From assembly GCF_001708445.1 (NCBI RefSeq), contig NZ_CP015637.1, forward strand, positions 4,465,001 to 4,529,000: DNA of 64,000 nt. The letters run 5' to 3'. Both the position numbers and the translations under genes were made by a program. Below the pieces are notes generated by a model. The model was not told the DNA's origin. It saw nothing but the letters and a program-made list of their open reading frames with translations, and made no database searches. This DNA comes from Pseudomonas fluorescens (GTDB lineage: Bacteria; Pseudomonadota; Gammaproteobacteria; Pseudomonadales; Pseudomonadaceae). Shown here piece by piece: positions 47,431 to 54,799 of this stretch. Numbering within the stretch: position 1 is the first letter of the stretch; each line of letters begins with the position of its first letter.

Positions 47431-48579
47431 ATGGTTGACCAGTCGATCCGCATAGGCGGTCTGTTTTCCGATACCGGTGTCACGGCGGCTGCCGAGGGCT
47501 CGACGATGCGCGGCGCGCAGTTCGCGATTGCGCAGATCAATGCGGCCGGCGGGGTCGATGGTCGCCCGCTGCAGTTGATCACCCGCAACCCCGATTCAAC
47601 GCCTGCGCTGTACGCCATGCACATCGAATCGCTGATCCGCGAAGAACACCTGCGGTTTTTCTTTGGTTGCTACACCTCGGCTGCACGCAAGGCGGCACTG
47701 CCGATTGTCGAGCGCTACGACGCCCTGTTGCTGTACCCGGTGTATTACGAAGGTTTCGAGTATTCGCGCAACATCATCTACACCGGCGCCACACCGAATC
47801 ACAATGCCTTGCCGCTGGGTAATTACATGCTGGACAACTTCGGCAATCGCGTGTTGATGATCGGTTCCGAATACGTCTACCCGTACGAAACCAATCGCTT
47901 GATGAGCGACCTGTTGTACGAGCGTGGCGGCACCAAGCTGGGCGAGTATTACCTGCCGCTGAAAAATGCGCGGCCGGAAGATTTCGCCAAGCTGATGGTC
48001 AAGGCCAAGGAACTCAAGCCCTCGTTTATTTTCTCGACAGTCGTCGGTGAAACCATGGGGCATTTGTACCAGGCCTACGCCGACGCAGGCTTTGATCCGG
48101 CAGTGATGCCGATTGCCAGCCTGACGACCAGCGAAACCGACATTCAGCAAATGGGTGTTCACCTGGGCGCGGGGCATATTTCGGCGGCTACGTATTTTCA
48201 GTCGGTGGACACGCCGACCAACCGCCAATGCATTGCCCAATACCGCGAGCTGTTTGGTCAGCATCAGGTCACTGACCGTTGCTGGGAGGCGGCCTACTTC
48301 CAGGTGCATTTGCTGGCCAAGGCGATCGTTCGAGCGGGCAGCACTGAAGTGGAGGCTGTGCTGCAGGCCATGCGCGGGCTGGAATTCGAAGCGCCACAAG
48401 GACGCATTCGGATCGATGCCAACAATCACCATACGTACCTGTTTTCGCGGATCGGCCGGGCCAATGTCGAGGGTCAATTCGACATCCTTTACGAAAGCCA
48501 GCGTGCACTCAAGCCTGACCCATATGCCATTGCACCCAATTTCAATGAATGGTCCGGCTCGGTGGGGAGACGTCTATGA
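47431..48579 (+). CDS. amiC: Cytoplasmic amide/urea sensor, AmiC-like
   Basis: 382 residues of the type-I binding-protein fold but without a signal peptide (starts MVDQSIRIGGLFSDTGVTAAAEG), so it stays in the cytoplasm, as AmiC does. YTSAARKAALPIVERYDALLLYP and YTGATPNHNALPLGNYML are typical of AmiC/FmdD. In P. aeruginosa AmiC sequesters AmiR until an amide binds. Similarity to UrtA along the chain suggests a related ligand. Overlaps amiR (ATGA). Confidence 0.88.
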   Translation: MVDQSIRIGGLFSDTGVTAAAEGSTMRGAQFAIAQINAAGGVDGRPLQLITRNPDSTPALYAMHIESLIREEHLRFFFGCYTSAARKAALPIVERYDALLLYPVYYEGFEYSRNIIYTGATPNHNALPLGNYMLDNFGNRVLMIGSEYVYPYETNRLMSDLLYERGGTKLGEYYLPLKNARPEDFAKLMVKAKELKPSFIFSTVVGETMGHLYQAYADAGFDPAVMPIASLTTSETDIQQMGVHLGAGHISAATYFQSVDTPTNRQCIAQYRELFGQHQVTDRCWEAAYFQVHLLAKAIVRAGSTEVEAVLQAMRGLEFEAPQGRIRIDANNHHTYLFSRIGRANVEGQFDILYESQRALKPDPYAIAPNFNEWSGSVGRRL

Positions 48580-49208
48580 CCGTGCGCGCCGCCAAGAAAC
48601 GCCTGCGCAACGACGGTGCCGGTGGCATCAAGGACCTGCGCGACGTCAGCGTATTGGTGATGCACCCGGATGACGAGGATGGACGCAACCTGATCGAACA
48701 GTTGCAGCGCATCGGTTGTCAGGTGCGTGTGCAATGGCCGATTCCGGAGCGCTTGAGCGCTGAGGCGGACGTGATCGTGTTGGCGGTGTCGCCGGAAAGC
48801 CTGTCGACCAACACACCATGGCTGCTGCACGCCAGCACGCCGCCGATCATTCCGGTGATTGCCTATGAGAACCCGATCATTGTCGAGGCATTGGTGCAAT
48901 TGAACGCTTGCTCTGTCATTCCTTCGCCCGTGAAGTCGTTCGGTTTGCTGACCGCGTTGGCGATCACGCTCAGTCAGTCACGCAAGGCCCGCGAACGGGA
49001 AAGGCACGTCAAGCGCCTGGAAGGGCGCATGGCGGTCATGCGCACCGTGCAGCAGGCGAAAATAATCCTCATCGAAACCAAGGGCATGTCGGAGACCGAT
49101 GCCTACAACGCCTTGCGAGATCAAGCCATGGCCAAACGCGAACCGGTGGAAAAAATCGCCGAAGCACTGGTCAAGGCCCACGAGTTGTTCCGACAAGCCT
49201 GTTCCTGA
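48576..49208 (+). CDS. amiR: ANTAR-domain antiterminator, AmiR-like
   Basis: 210 residues from the ATG at 48576, overlapping the amiC stop. N-terminal pseudo-receiver without the usual acidic pocket (DVSVLVMHPDDEDGRNL), a coiled-coil (SRKARERERHVKRLEGRMAV) and a C-terminal ANTAR domain (AKIILIETKGMSETDAYNALRDQAMAKR ... KIAEALVKAHELF). ANTAR proteins bind paired hexaloop hairpins in leader RNA and block termination. Such hairpins occur both 3' of this gene and in the urtA leader. Confidence 0.92.
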   Translation: MTVRAAKKRLRNDGAGGIKDLRDVSVLVMHPDDEDGRNLIEQLQRIGCQVRVQWPIPERLSAEADVIVLAVSPESLSTNTPWLLHASTPPIIPVIAYENPIIVEALVQLNACSVIPSPVKSFGLLTALAITLSQSRKARERERHVKRLEGRMAVMRTVQQAKIILIETKGMSETDAYNALRDQAMAKREPVEKIAEALVKAHELFRQACS

Positions 49209-49221
49209 ACAGTCTTTGAGC

Positions 49222-49243
49222 ATCAAGCTTGTGAAGGCTTGAT
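49222..49243 (+). terminator. Weak hairpin after amiR
   Basis: ATCAAGC-ttgtgaag-GCTTGAT followed by CCTCTTCT, 7-bp stem without a proper T-run; may give partial termination or stabilise the amiCR message. Confidence 0.4.
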
Positions 49244-49260
49244 CCTCTTCTGCGTGGACG

Positions 49261-49326
49261 TTTGCCATACGCCTCACTTGGCAGGTATGGATCACCGCGT
49301 GGCGACCGGCATGGACAATGGAGTCC
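49261..49326 (+). promoter_or_regulatory. ANTAR-type leader element of the amidase gene
   Basis: Hairpin 1 (49265-49290): CCATAC...GTATGG with inner GCC/GGC. Hairpin 2 (49313-49326): GGAC-AATGGA-GTCC, hexaloop with A at 1 and G at 4. Counterpart of the urtA leader; the third base pair of hairpin 1 is A-T here and C-G there, a compensatory change. Confidence 0.75.
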
Positions 49327-49376
49327 TCCGGAGCGAGCCGTAACCTGTGCATTGGGCACGGCCGGTTCGAGTCAAT

Positions 49377-49398
49377 GATCACCCGATATCGGGTGGTT
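49377..49398 (+). terminator. Candidate leader terminator before the amidase gene
   Basis: GATCACCCG-atat-CGGGTGGTT (9 pairs, two or three of them G-T) followed by CTTAAC. The T-run is poor, so this is weaker than the urtA terminator. An alternative hairpin GTGC-attgg-GCAC lies at 49347-49359. Confidence 0.45.
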
Positions 49399-49421
49399 CT
49401 TAACGTCACTTGGAGAACACC

Positions 49422-50957
49422 ATGTCCGTAAAACGCCCCAGCAAAGCCGATTTTCTGATGGCCGCCGAAGACCACGGTTATCACCTGACAGATAGCCAGA
49501 TGGAGGCCTTCCTCAATCTGGCCGACGAAACGTTGAACGCCTATGAAGCCATCGATGCGCTGTACGCCGCCAACGTCGCGCAGCAACCGCCTGAACGCGA
49601 ATACAACAAAGCCGCCGAGGCAGACAACCTGCACGGCGCCTGGTACGTGAAAACCCGCATCGTTGGAGCGGCGCAAGGGCCATTGGCCGGCAGGACTGTG
49701 GTCATCAAGGACAACGTGTCGGTGGCTGGCGTCCCCATGGCTAACGGTTCATTGAGCCTGGACGGGTATATCCCGTCCGAAGACGCCACTGTGGTCAAAC
49801 GCTTGCTGGCGGCCGGGGCCACGGTGGTCGGCAAGTCGGTGTGTGAAGACTTGTGTTTCTCCGGGGCCAGTTTCACCTCCGCCAGCGGCCCGGTTAAAAA
49901 CCCGTGGGACCTGACGCGCAATGCAGGCGGCTCGTCCAGCGGAAGCGCGGTGCTGGTGGCGCTTGGCCAAGTAGACATGGCCATCGGCGGCGATCAGGGC
50001 GGTTCGATCCGGATGCCGTCGGCCTGGAGCGGCATCGTCGGGCACAAACCGACTTACGGCCTGGTGCCTTACACCGGGGCGTTCCCGATTGAGCGAACCA
50101 TCGATCACGTGGGCCCGATGGCCAATAACGTGCGCGATGTGGCAGTGATGCTCGATGTCATTGCGGGAGCCGATGGGCTTGATTCCAGGCAAAAGAGTCC
50201 ACCCGCGGTCAACTGCCTCGCGACGCTGGACCAGGGCGTTGCCGGCTTGAAGATCGGCTTGCTGCGAGAGGGGTTTGCGATCCCGGGGATGTCCGAGCCG
50301 CAGGTGGATGCGCTGGTCAAGGCGGCGGTTGCCCAGCTTGAAAGCCTGGGCGCCAGTGTCGGCGAAGCGAGTGCTCCGTGGCACACGGGCGTGGCATTGG
50401 ATCTGTGGAACGTGATTGCCACTGACGGCGCGGCGTATCAGATGTTGCAGGGCAATGGTTACGGCATGAACGTCGACGGTTATTACGACCCGGACATCAT
50501 GAGTTACTTCGGCGAAAAACGCCGTGAACACGCGGATGCGTTGTCCAGTAGCGTGCGAGCGGTCGCGTTGACCGGTCACTACAGCCTGAAAAACCTGCAT
50601 GGCGCCTACTACGCCAAGGCGCGGATGCTGGTACCGGAGCTGACGCGCCAGTACGACGAGGCATTCAAGGATTTTGATGTATTGGTGCTGCCCACCATGC
50701 CCTTCGTAGCCACGCCGTTGACCGCCGCGGATGCGCCCGTCGAGGAGTACGTGCACAGTGCACTGGACATGCTCGCCAATACCGCGCCGTTTGACCTCAC
50801 GGGGCACCCCGCGACGTCGATCCCGGCGGGGCTTGCGGACGGCTTGCCGGTAGCCATGATGATCGTTGCCCCGCGTTTCCAGGACGCCCTCGCATTACGC
50901 GTTGCCCAGGCCTACGAACACGCCCGTGGCGCATTCCCTAAACCCCCGGCGCTGTAA
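49422..50957 (+). CDS. Amidase signature family amidase
   Basis: 511 residues from the ATG at 49422 (TTGGAG upstream). Ser-cisSer-Lys triad visible: Lys in VVIKDNVSV, cis-Ser in GGSSSGSA, catalytic Ser in GGDQGGSIRMPS. N-terminal helical extension (KADFLMAAEDHGYHLTDSQMEAFLNLADETL) as in the enantioselective amidases linked to nitrile hydratase in Rhodococcus and Pseudomonas. Hydrolyses amides to acids plus ammonia. It takes the place of the unrelated nitrilase-fold AmiE found after amiCR-type genes in P. aeruginosa. Confidence 0.92.
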   Translation: MSVKRPSKADFLMAAEDHGYHLTDSQMEAFLNLADETLNAYEAIDALYAANVAQQPPEREYNKAAEADNLHGAWYVKTRIVGAAQGPLAGRTVVIKDNVSVAGVPMANGSLSLDGYIPSEDATVVKRLLAAGATVVGKSVCEDLCFSGASFTSASGPVKNPWDLTRNAGGSSSGSAVLVALGQVDMAIGGDQGGSIRMPSAWSGIVGHKPTYGLVPYTGAFPIERTIDHVGPMANNVRDVAVMLDVIAGADGLDSRQKSPPAVNCLATLDQGVAGLKIGLLREGFAIPGMSEPQVDALVKAAVAQLESLGASVGEASAPWHTGVALDLWNVIATDGAAYQMLQGNGYGMNVDGYYDPDIMSYFGEKRREHADALSSSVRAVALTGHYSLKNLHGAYYAKARMLVPELTRQYDEAFKDFDVLVLPTMPFVATPLTAADAPVEEYVHSALDMLANTAPFDLTGHPATSIPAGLADGLPVAMMIVAPRFQDALALRVAQAYEHARGAFPKPPAL

Positions 50958-51005
50958 ACCGATTGCCTGCCCTGGCGCTGGCGAATACGTTCGCTGGCGC
51001 CTGGG

Positions 51006-51338
51006 CTACTTTGCCTGCCAGCCCAATTGTCTGGAAATCTGCTGGGTGGCTTCCATCAGCCGATTAACGTAATCCTGCTTGAGTTCTTCGCGAAAACGAA
51101 AGCAGGGGAAGGACACGCTCATGCCCGCTATCACGTGGCCGAAACGGTCACGGATCGGTGCGGCCAGGCAGCGCATATTGTCTTCGAACTCTTCATGGTC
51201 TTCGGCATAACCCTGGGCGCGTACCACTTCCAGTTCTTGTAGATAGGCCTCGATGCTGGTCAAGGTGTTGGCGGTACGGCGCTCGAAACTTTCTTCCTGC
51301 AAATGAGCGATCAGCTCGGGCTGCTCCAGCCAGGGCCT
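51006..51338 (-). pseudogene. C-terminal fragment of an IclR-family regulator
   Basis: 110 codons open, equal to the last two fifths of a normal 250-270-residue protein: WLEQPELIAHLQEESFERRT, then AAPIRDRFGHVIAGMSVSFP, which is the effector-domain end of IclR proteins. A TAA in frame at 51339-51341 and lack of a helix-turn-helix show that the 5' part is lost. The break lies about 55 nt from the response-regulator stop, suggesting the two-component/RND block was inserted here. Confidence 0.8.
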
Positions 51339-51396
51339 TTAGGATGGTCAAGGGGGGCGTTGCCAGGGTGCAGACTGCCTTGGCCTCGACAAAACC

Positions 51397-52080
51397 TCAG
51401 CCCCCGGAAAGCTGAAACCGATAGCCCACCCCATACAACGACTCGATGGGCGTTTCCCCAGGGCATGCCTGCTCCAGCTTACGCCGCAGGTTACGGATAT
51501 GGCTGTCCACCGTGCGGTCGGTGACCACACGGTGGTCGGAGTAGATGTTGTCGAGCAGTTGGTCACGGGAAAACACCCGCCCGGCGGAACGTGCAAAGGT
51601 GCTGAGCAAGCGCAGTTCCAGCGGCGTGAGGTCCAGTTCGATACCGTCGAGTGACGCACGGTATTGCGCTTCGTCGATCAGCAGGCGCGGCGGTGTGCTG
51701 GTCAGCAGTTGGGGGCCGCGACGCAGGATGGCCTTGACTCGCGCTACTACCTCGCGCGGGCTGAACGGCTTGCAGATGTAGTCGTCGGCGCCCAGGTCCA
51801 GGCCCTGCAGGCGGTCCACCTCTTCGACTCGGGCGGTGATCATGATGATCGGTACGGCGCTGAACCCGCGCAGGTCCTGGCACACTTGCATACCGTCGCG
51901 CCCGGGTAGCATCAGGTCGAGCAAGATCAGGCGCGGTGCCTGGGCGCGCACGCTCGGCACCACCTGCAAGCCGTTGTCCAGGCAGCGCGTCGGGTAGCCC
52001 GCGGCGACCAGGTAATCGCGCATCAGTGCGGCCAGCTTCGGTTCGTCTTCGACGATCAGGATCGGGCTTTCGTCGCTCAT
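51397..52080 (-). CDS. baeR: OmpR-type response regulator, BaeR-like
   Basis: 227 residues. Receiver with acidic pair ED at 11-12, phospho-Asp in LILLDLMLPG and Lys in YICKPFSP; C-terminal winged helix (LTPLELRLLSTFARSAGRVFSRDQLLDNIY ... GVGYRF). Downstream of its kinase by 3 nt. Likely controls the divergent RND pump. Confidence 0.9.
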   Translation of the reverse strand: MSDESPILIVEDEPKLAALMRDYLVAAGYPTRCLDNGLQVVPSVRAQAPRLILLDLMLPGRDGMQVCQDLRGFSAVPIIMITARVEEVDRLQGLDLGADDYICKPFSPREVVARVKAILRRGPQLLTSTPPRLLIDEAQYRASLDGIELDLTPLELRLLSTFARSAGRVFSRDQLLDNIYSDHRVVTDRTVDSHIRNLRRKLEQACPGETPIESLYGVGYRFQLSGG

Positions 52081-52083
52081 GAG

Positions 52084-53469
52084 TCAGGTATTCCGTGGCA
52101 GGCGCAGGGTCAGCCAAAGACCGCCGAGGGGGGAGTGAGCGGCGCTGAGGCTGCCGCCGTGGGCGAGGGCGATGCTGTGACAAATCGCCAGCCCCAGGCC
52201 GGCCCCGCCACTGGCGCGGTTGCGCGACGATTCACCGCGATAGAAACGCTCGAACAGGCGCGGCAGTTGTTCGGCTGAAACGCCTGGGCCGGAGTCTAGA
52301 ACATCAATGCACACGTCGGTGCGATCCAGGCCGGCGCGGATGCGTATGAGCCCCTGCGGGTCGGTGTAGCGCACGGCGTTTTCCAACAGGTTGGAAAACA
52401 ATTGCTGTAAGCGATTGGCGTCGGCCAGCAGTTCTAGGGGTTGGGATGGCAAGTCCAGTTCGATGCGCAGGTGCTGGGCGTGCAAGCGCTCCTGGAACAT
52501 CGCCACACTGTTGCGCAGCAGCGGCTCCAGTGCGCAAGCGCTCTTGCGATAGGTCAGTGCGCCCACATCCGCCAGGGACAGTTCATACAGATCATCCACC
52601 AGCTTGCTGAGCATGCCGACCTCACCTTGCAAGGATTTCATCGAGCCTTGGTCCAGGGTGCGCACGCCATCCTCGATGGCCTCCAGCTCGCCGCGCAACA
52701 CCGACAGCGGGGTACGCAATTCGTGGGACACATCGGCCATGAACTCACGACGCATCTGTTCATTGCGCTCCAGGGTATAGGCGAGCTGATTGAAGTCCCG
52801 GGCCAATTGGCCCACTTCGTCATTGGAGGCCACCGCCACGCGGCCGCTGTAGTCGCCGCTGGCCAGGCGATGGGTCGCTGCGGCCACCCGTTTGACCGGC
52901 TCTAACAACGTGCGGGCGATCCACCAGGCAATCAGCATCGCCAGTAGCAGCGAAAAGGCGCCCATCACCAGGCTGGTGCGTAACTGGTATTGCTGGAACC
53001 GTTCGCCGCCGGCCTCGGTCACGCTCTGGAACGGGGTCACGGCCAGCCAGCCGACGGTTTCATCGGCCACCACGATCGGGCGCAACAAGGCGTCGTTGCC
53101 GATATCCGGGTAGCCGTTCACGCGTTTTTTGTGTTTATCCAGCAATGCAATGCGAAACAGCGCGCCCGTCAGGTCCGAGGCCATGGGGGTACGCAAGTCG
53201 TTCTTCGCCGGATCTTCGCCGAGTTCGGGCCGCATAATGTCAAACCAGCGGTCCGGCTGGTTGCGCAGGAACTCCCAATTCCCCTCACGCGCATAGGCAC
53301 TGGCCAGGCGTGGCAGCACGGGTGCCATGCGGTCCAGCGCCTGCTCATTGAGATACCCGAGAAAGCCGCGCCCAAAACTCCAGCTCGTCGCCAAGCCCAT
53401 GCTCAGGATGACCAGCAGCACACCGGCCAGTACCGCGATAAACAGCTTGGTGGAGATACTCAACTTCAT
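52084..53469 (-). CDS. baeS: Sensor histidine kinase, BaeS-like
   Basis: 461 residues. Two membrane segments (LFIAVLAGVLLVILSMGLA; LVMGAFSLLLAMLIAWWIA) flanking a periplasmic sensor, HAMP, H-box FMADVSHELRTPLSVLRGELE, N-box NLLENAVRYTD, G-boxes DSGPGVS and GGAGLGLAI. BaeS senses envelope stress and foreign compounds in enterics; here it adjoins an RND pump. Confidence 0.9.
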   Translation of the reverse strand: MKLSISTKLFIAVLAGVLLVILSMGLATSWSFGRGFLGYLNEQALDRMAPVLPRLASAYAREGNWEFLRNQPDRWFDIMRPELGEDPAKNDLRTPMASDLTGALFRIALLDKHKKRVNGYPDIGNDALLRPIVVADETVGWLAVTPFQSVTEAGGERFQQYQLRTSLVMGAFSLLLAMLIAWWIARTLLEPVKRVAAATHRLASGDYSGRVAVASNDEVGQLARDFNQLAYTLERNEQMRREFMADVSHELRTPLSVLRGELEAIEDGVRTLDQGSMKSLQGEVGMLSKLVDDLYELSLADVGALTYRKSACALEPLLRNSVAMFQERLHAQHLRIELDLPSQPLELLADANRLQQLFSNLLENAVRYTDPQGLIRIRAGLDRTDVCIDVLDSGPGVSAEQLPRLFERFYRGESSRNRASGGAGLGLAICHSIALAHGGSLSAAHSPLGGLWLTLRLPRNT

Positions 53470-53612
53470 GCAGGTGGGCCGTTAAGAATGGATGGACCAT
53501 TTAGGCCCTGGCGACGGAAAGATTCAACCCGGTCGGGCAATCTTCAATTTTCCTGCACATTTGCCTCGCAGGATGGCGCTGACTCAAGCCATTCCGTCTT
53601 GCAGAGGCAGCT

Positions 53613-54797
53613 ATGTCCACGAAAATAATCGCCAAATTCCTGGTAACCGCCGCGGTTTTCCTGTCGTTGATCATTCTGGTCATGTTGGGTGGCTGCTCCG
53701 GTGGCGAGCCGGCGCCTGAAGCGGTCACCCCCAAAGTCTCGGTGATCAGCATAAAGCCCCAGAGCCAGGTGCTGACCACTGAGTTGGCGGGGCGCACCCA
53801 GGCGTTCATGGTGGCGCAGATCCGTCCGCAGGTGGGCGGCATCGTCCAGCGGCGACTGTTTGTCGAGGGCGCGGATGTCAAGGTCGGGCAGGCCCTGTAC
53901 CAATTGGATGCTGCGTCCTATACCGCCGCGCTGGCGCAGTCCCAGGCGAGCCTGGCCAAGGCTCGCGCCACGCTTAAATCGGCGCAGAGCACCGCCAGGC
54001 GCGACGCGGAACTGGTGAAGATCAATGCCATCAGCCAGCAGGATAACGAGGACGCCCAGGCGACCTTGCTGACGGCTGCCGCCGATGTGCAAGTCGCTGA
54101 GGCGGAAGTCGAAACTGCCCGGATCAACCTGGCGTACACACGTATCACCTCGCCGGTCAGCGGGCGCATCGAAACGTCCACCGTGACCCCTGGTGCGCTG
54201 GTGGTGGCCAATCAGGACAGTGCATTGACCACGGTGCAGCAACTCGATCCGATCTATGTGGACGTTACCCAATCGACCACGCAATTGCTGCGGCTCAAGC
54301 GGGACCTGGCCAGCGGCGTGTTGCAGTCCAACGGTGACGGCCAGGCGCGGGTCAGCCTGAAGCTGGACGATGGCAGCACTTACAACCAGCAAGGGCGGCT
54401 CAAGGTCAGCGGCGTCAGTGTCAACGAGGGGACGGGCACCGTCACCCTGCGCGCGGAGTTCGCCAATCCAGACCACCTGCTGCTACCGGGCATGTATGTC
54501 CGCGCGGTGCTGGAGCAGGCCCGCAATGACCAGGCCATTCTGGTTCCGCAAAAAGCAGTGACCCGCAGCGCCAGCGGTGTGACCACGGCGCTACTGGTGG
54601 TCGACGGCAAGGTGGAACAACGTCAGCTGAGCATTGATCGCGCGGTGGGCAATCAATGGTGGGTCACGGCAGGCCTCAAGGCGGGTGACCAGTTGATTGT
54701 CGAAGGCGGACAAAAAGTCCGTGCCGGTGCCGCAGTCCAGGCGCAGGACGCCAGCGCGCAAGCGGCCACGCCACCCACCCCTGTGAAGGAGGGTTAA
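53613..54797 (+). CDS. RND efflux periplasmic adaptor lipoprotein
   Basis: 394 residues. Lipobox MLGGC near residue 28, lipoyl halves RPQVGGIVQRRLFVEGADVKVGQ and SPVSGRIETSTVTPGALV around a coiled-coil hairpin with alanine-rich heptads, then beta-barrel (RAEFANPDHLLLPGMYVRAVL). AcrA/MexA family. 2 nt before the pump gene. Confidence 0.94.
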   Translation: MSTKIIAKFLVTAAVFLSLIILVMLGGCSGGEPAPEAVTPKVSVISIKPQSQVLTTELAGRTQAFMVAQIRPQVGGIVQRRLFVEGADVKVGQALYQLDAASYTAALAQSQASLAKARATLKSAQSTARRDAELVKINAISQQDNEDAQATLLTAAADVQVAEAEVETARINLAYTRITSPVSGRIETSTVTPGALVVANQDSALTTVQQLDPIYVDVTQSTTQLLRLKRDLASGVLQSNGDGQARVSLKLDDGSTYNQQGRLKVSGVSVNEGTGTVTLRAEFANPDHLLLPGMYVRAVLEQARNDQAILVPQKAVTRSASGVTTALLVVDGKVEQRQLSIDRAVGNQWWVTAGLKAGDQLIVEGGQKVRAGAAVQAQDASAQAATPPTPVKEG

Positions 54798-54799
54798 GC

